The translations under genes were made by a program, and so were the position numbers. DNA of 7,001 nt from G020351775 sp039588335. Its GTDB lineage: Bacteria > Gemmatimonadota > Gemmatimonadetes > Gemmatimonadales > GWC2-71-9. Below are positions 5,171 through 7,001 of this stretch, one piece after another (within the stretch, counting starts at the first letter, position 1; each line of letters begins with the position of its first letter). The DNA is taken from assembly GCA_039588335.1 (NCBI GenBank), contig JBDGZZ010000214.1:1-7001 (forward strand). Direction: 5' to 3'. Under the pieces are notes generated by a model, which was given only the letters and a program-made list of their open reading frames with translations, had not been told where the DNA came from and ran no database searches.

Positions 5171-6799
5171 ATCTGCGTCAACTGCCATACGCCGATTCCT
5201 GAGAACAGTCAGTACTGCCTCGCGTGCGGTGCAGACACGTCCGACCCGGGTACGGGACCACGTCCAGATCTCAACGCGGCGTCCAGTCACTTGTTCACAC
5301 AGCTCCGAGCGGCTGTGGTTGACCGTTACGATCTGCAAGAACTCCTGGGACGGGGCGGTATGGGAGCGGTGTTCTTGGCGACCGATCGAAAACTCGAGCG
5401 GCCGGTCGCTCTCAAGGTCCTGCCGCCGGAACTCTCCCACGATGTGAACGTAGTCGAGAGGTTCGAGCGTGAAGCGAGGACGGCGGCCAAGCTGGACCAC
5501 CCCAACATCATACCTATCTACTCGGTTGAGAGTCACGGCGAGTTTCACTACTTCGTAATGAAGTTCGTGACCGGTCGCAGCCTCGAGCAAATCCTCGATG
5601 CGGGTCCGATGCCAGTAGATCTGGCCCGGCGCATCATTTGGGAGGCGGCGTGCGCTCTGGGACATGCCCACCAGCGTGGAGTGGTTCACCGGGACATAAA
5701 GCCAGCGAACATCATGATCGACGAAAACGGTCGTGCTGTGCTCACCGATTTCGGGATCTCAAAAGCTGTCGAGTCCGCGGCTCAGCAACTGACGGCGACA
5801 GGGCAGGTGATTGGCACACCACACTACATGAGCCCGGAGCAAAGCAAGGGAGTGGATGTCGATGGGAGGAGTGACCAGTACTCGTTGGCTGTGGTGACAT
5901 ACAGAATACTCGCGGGCAAGCTCCCATTCGACGACGACACGATCCACGCGGTCTTGTATAAGAAGATCTTCGAAGATGCTCCGTGGATCAAAGACCAGCG
6001 TGACGACGTTCCCGACTACATGGCCGAGGCGCTGCACAAGGCGCTGTCCCGGGAACCAGACCATCGATACGGCACGATGGAGGCATTTGCGACCGCGATT
6101 TGGCCAGAGAATCCCGTGGCAGAGCCCGGCGATCAACGCTCGTCCTTTGGACATGCAAGTCGTGCATCCAGCGAAGGAGACACGACCGAACTGACCCCCG
6201 CCGCAACGATCCAACCACCCAGACTTCGCAAGAAACGCCGTGCGCCGATGATCTTCGCGGCGCTGGCGGTGATCGTGGGAGGCGGAGGAGGTGGATGGTA
6301 CGTCCTCAATCGGCAAGCGTCGCCCCCGATGGAGAGCCAGGCGGTTGACCCGCCTGCGGGTGTCGTGAGCATGGATTCACAGCCTTTGGCACAGGCTGAG
6401 TCTTTGACGCTCGACACCAGTACCGCTCTGGCTGCGAGTCAGCCTGAAGAACAGCAGAGGGGTGAACAAGAGTCGACTTCGAACCAGTCGAATCCGGTCT
6501 CACCTCCGGCCGAGGCGGAAGAGCAACCTACTGAGACAACACGGACCACCAGAACGCAAACGCCGCAGAGACCCGTGGTACCCCAGGTCGGATGGGTGAC
6601 GATCAACTCTGTACCTTTTGGATCTGTCTGGATCGACAACGTGTTTGTCCAAGAAACTCCACTCGTGCGGCACGTGCTTTCTCCGGGGAGATACATCGTT
6701 GAAATCCGGCGTGAGGGATACCTCACGGTAGTCGACACGGTGGTGGTAACTGCCAACAATGAAGTGCGGCACCGAAAGACCCTGGTCCGACAACCATGA
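5168..6799 (+). CDS. Transmembrane Hanks-type Ser/Thr protein kinase with N-terminal zinc ribbon and C-terminal PEGA domain
   Basis: A 543-residue kinase. Residues 3-20 form a zinc ribbon (C3-x2-C6-x10-C17-x2-C20). The kinase domain spans ~54-312, with glycine loop GRGGMGAV (61-68), ATP lysine K83 in VALK, likely alpha-C Glu E102, catalytic loop HRDIKPANIM (H174, D176, K178, N181), DFG (194-196), and GTPHYMSPE closing the activation segment (216-224). T209 and T211 are candidate autophosphorylation sites. All catalytic residues are present, so it should be active; the pattern matches PknB-like bacterial kinases. A basic stop (RLRKKRR, 352-358) precedes one membrane segment (~360-380) that contains six consecutive glycines. 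A ~90-residue Gln/Ser/Thr/Pro/Glu-rich linker leads to a PEGA domain (~474-541: GWVTINSVPFGSVWIDN, LSPGRYIVEIRREGY). Predicted topology is kinase inside and PEGA outside the inner membrane. It overlaps both neighbouring genes by 1-4 nt. Signal and substrates are unknown. Confidence 0.96.
   Translation: MICVNCHTPIPENSQYCLACGADTSDPGTGPRPDLNAASSHLFTQLRAAVVDRYDLQELLGRGGMGAVFLATDRKLERPVALKVLPPELSHDVNVVERFEREARTAAKLDHPNIIPIYSVESHGEFHYFVMKFVTGRSLEQILDAGPMPVDLARRIIWEAACALGHAHQRGVVHRDIKPANIMIDENGRAVLTDFGISKAVESAAQQLTATGQVIGTPHYMSPEQSKGVDVDGRSDQYSLAVVTYRILAGKLPFDDDTIHAVLYKKIFEDAPWIKDQRDDVPDYMAEALHKALSREPDHRYGTMEAFATAIWPENPVAEPGDQRSSFGHASRASSEGDTTELTPAATIQPPRLRKKRRAPMIFAALAVIVGGGGGGWYVLNRQASPPMESQAVDPPAGVVSMDSQPLAQAESLTLDTSTALAASQPEEQQRGEQESTSNQSNPVSPPAEAEEQPTETTRTTRTQTPQRPVVPQVGWVTINSVPFGSVWIDNVFVQETPLVRHVLSPGRYIVEIRREGYLTVVDTVVVTANNEVRHRKTLVRQP
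6796..6799 (+). promoter_or_regulatory. ATGA start/stop overlap (translational coupling)
   Basis: The start codon of the next gene (ATG, 6796-6798) overlaps the kinase stop (TGA, 6797-6799). A second in-frame ATG at 6802 could serve instead and would leave a 2-nt gap. Either way the genes are coupled. Confidence 0.7.
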
Positions 6800-7001
6800 G
6801 CATGCACAGAATCCCCCCTTGTCTCGTCGTCATTATCGTCTTGCTGACGAGTGTTGCGCATTCCCAGGACAACGCGACTCTGCGGCAAGCTCAGCAGGCA
6901 TACGACGCTCTCGATTTCAGCAATGCTGTCACCTTGGCTAGACAAGCGCTACAACAGCGATTAGGCAGGGACGACCAGATAATCGCGCACGAGCTTCTCG
7001 G
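6796..7001 (+). CDS. Secreted TPR-like protein, N-terminal part only (runs off the window)
   Basis: The frame stays open from ATG 6796 to the window end (68 codons plus two bases). The N-terminus is a clear signal peptide: MSMHR, then a hydrophobic core PPCLVVIIVLLTSV, with likely signal peptidase I cleavage after AHS (residue 23). C9 sits inside the hydrophobic stretch and is not a lipobox. The mature start is helical and matches the TPR pattern (QAQQAYDALDFSNAVTLARQAL, residues ~31-52, with the A-x2-AY-x-LDF-x2-A spacing), followed by what looks like the start of a second helical pair (IIAHELLG). TPR proteins act as protein-binding scaffolds; here the location would be periplasm or outer membrane. 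Being third in the operon, it is a candidate partner of the kinase PEGA domain or of the lipoprotein (inference). Total length and C-terminal domains are unknown. Confidence 0.75.
   Translation, partial: MSMHRIPPCLVVIIVLLTSVAHSQDNATLRQAQQAYDALDFSNAVTLARQALQQRLGRDDQIIAHELL

Noticed and set aside
5126..5689. Long open frame (187 codons) on the minus strand across the kinase start
   Set aside because: It is antisense to the glycine loop and alpha-C region of an unambiguous kinase, has no recognisable motif, and is explained by codon bias of the plus-strand gene.
6439..6945. Minus-strand open frame of 168 codons over the kinase linker and PEGA domain
   Set aside because: It is antisense to a clear PEGA domain and to the signal peptide of the next gene, and its product looks like low-complexity translation.

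Overview
The window is moderately GC-rich bacterial chromosomal DNA, tightly packed with genes on both strands. No mobile element, CRISPR array or RNA gene is visible. The gene content is a secreted or envelope S9 peptidase, a secreted protein of IHGV-type 29-residue repeats, an Ig-like/PPC lipoprotein, and a zinc-ribbon Hanks-type kinase with a PEGA domain. This mix is most familiar from Gemmatimonadota, with Acidobacteriota and related environmental phyla as alternatives. That assignment rests on gene content, not on a marker gene. Signal peptides, a lipobox-like site and exported PPC-type domains point to a diderm cell with a busy envelope.

Layout. (1) 1-1269, plus strand: the 3' part of an S9 prolyl-oligopeptidase-family serine peptidase, with a propeller tail and a complete Ser/Asp/His catalytic domain. 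It converges across 19 bp on (2) 1289-2596, minus strand: a secreted protein with a small beta-rich domain followed by ten 29-residue IHGV repeats, one degenerate repeat and an IHGW cap. (3) 2693-3145, minus strand: a stand-alone EVE-domain protein lying upstream of gene 2 in the same direction. (4) 3146-3449: a 304-bp divergent intergenic region with a G-quadruplex-type motif, an imperfect inverted repeat, a 10-bp palindrome and a candidate plus-strand promoter. (5) 3450-7001, plus strand: three coupled genes. They encode a putative lipoprotein with Ig-like and PPC-like domains, a transmembrane Ser/Thr kinase with an N-terminal zinc ribbon and C-terminal PEGA domain, and the start of a secreted TPR-like protein cut by the window end.

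How they fit together. The three plus-strand genes join by stop/start overlaps (TGATG, then ATGA), so they are almost certainly co-transcribed and translationally coupled. The predicted topology puts the kinase catalytic domain in the cytoplasm. The PEGA domain, the lipoprotein and the TPR-like protein lie outside the inner membrane. The simplest reading is an envelope-sensing kinase module whose extracytoplasmic partners are encoded on either side of it. This is the best candidate for an undescribed system here, but the signal and the phosphorylation targets cannot be read from the sequence. The IHGV-repeat protein is the second item of interest, because as I recall its architecture usually forms the tail of M56/BlaR1-like sensor proteases and here it stands alone behind a signal peptide.
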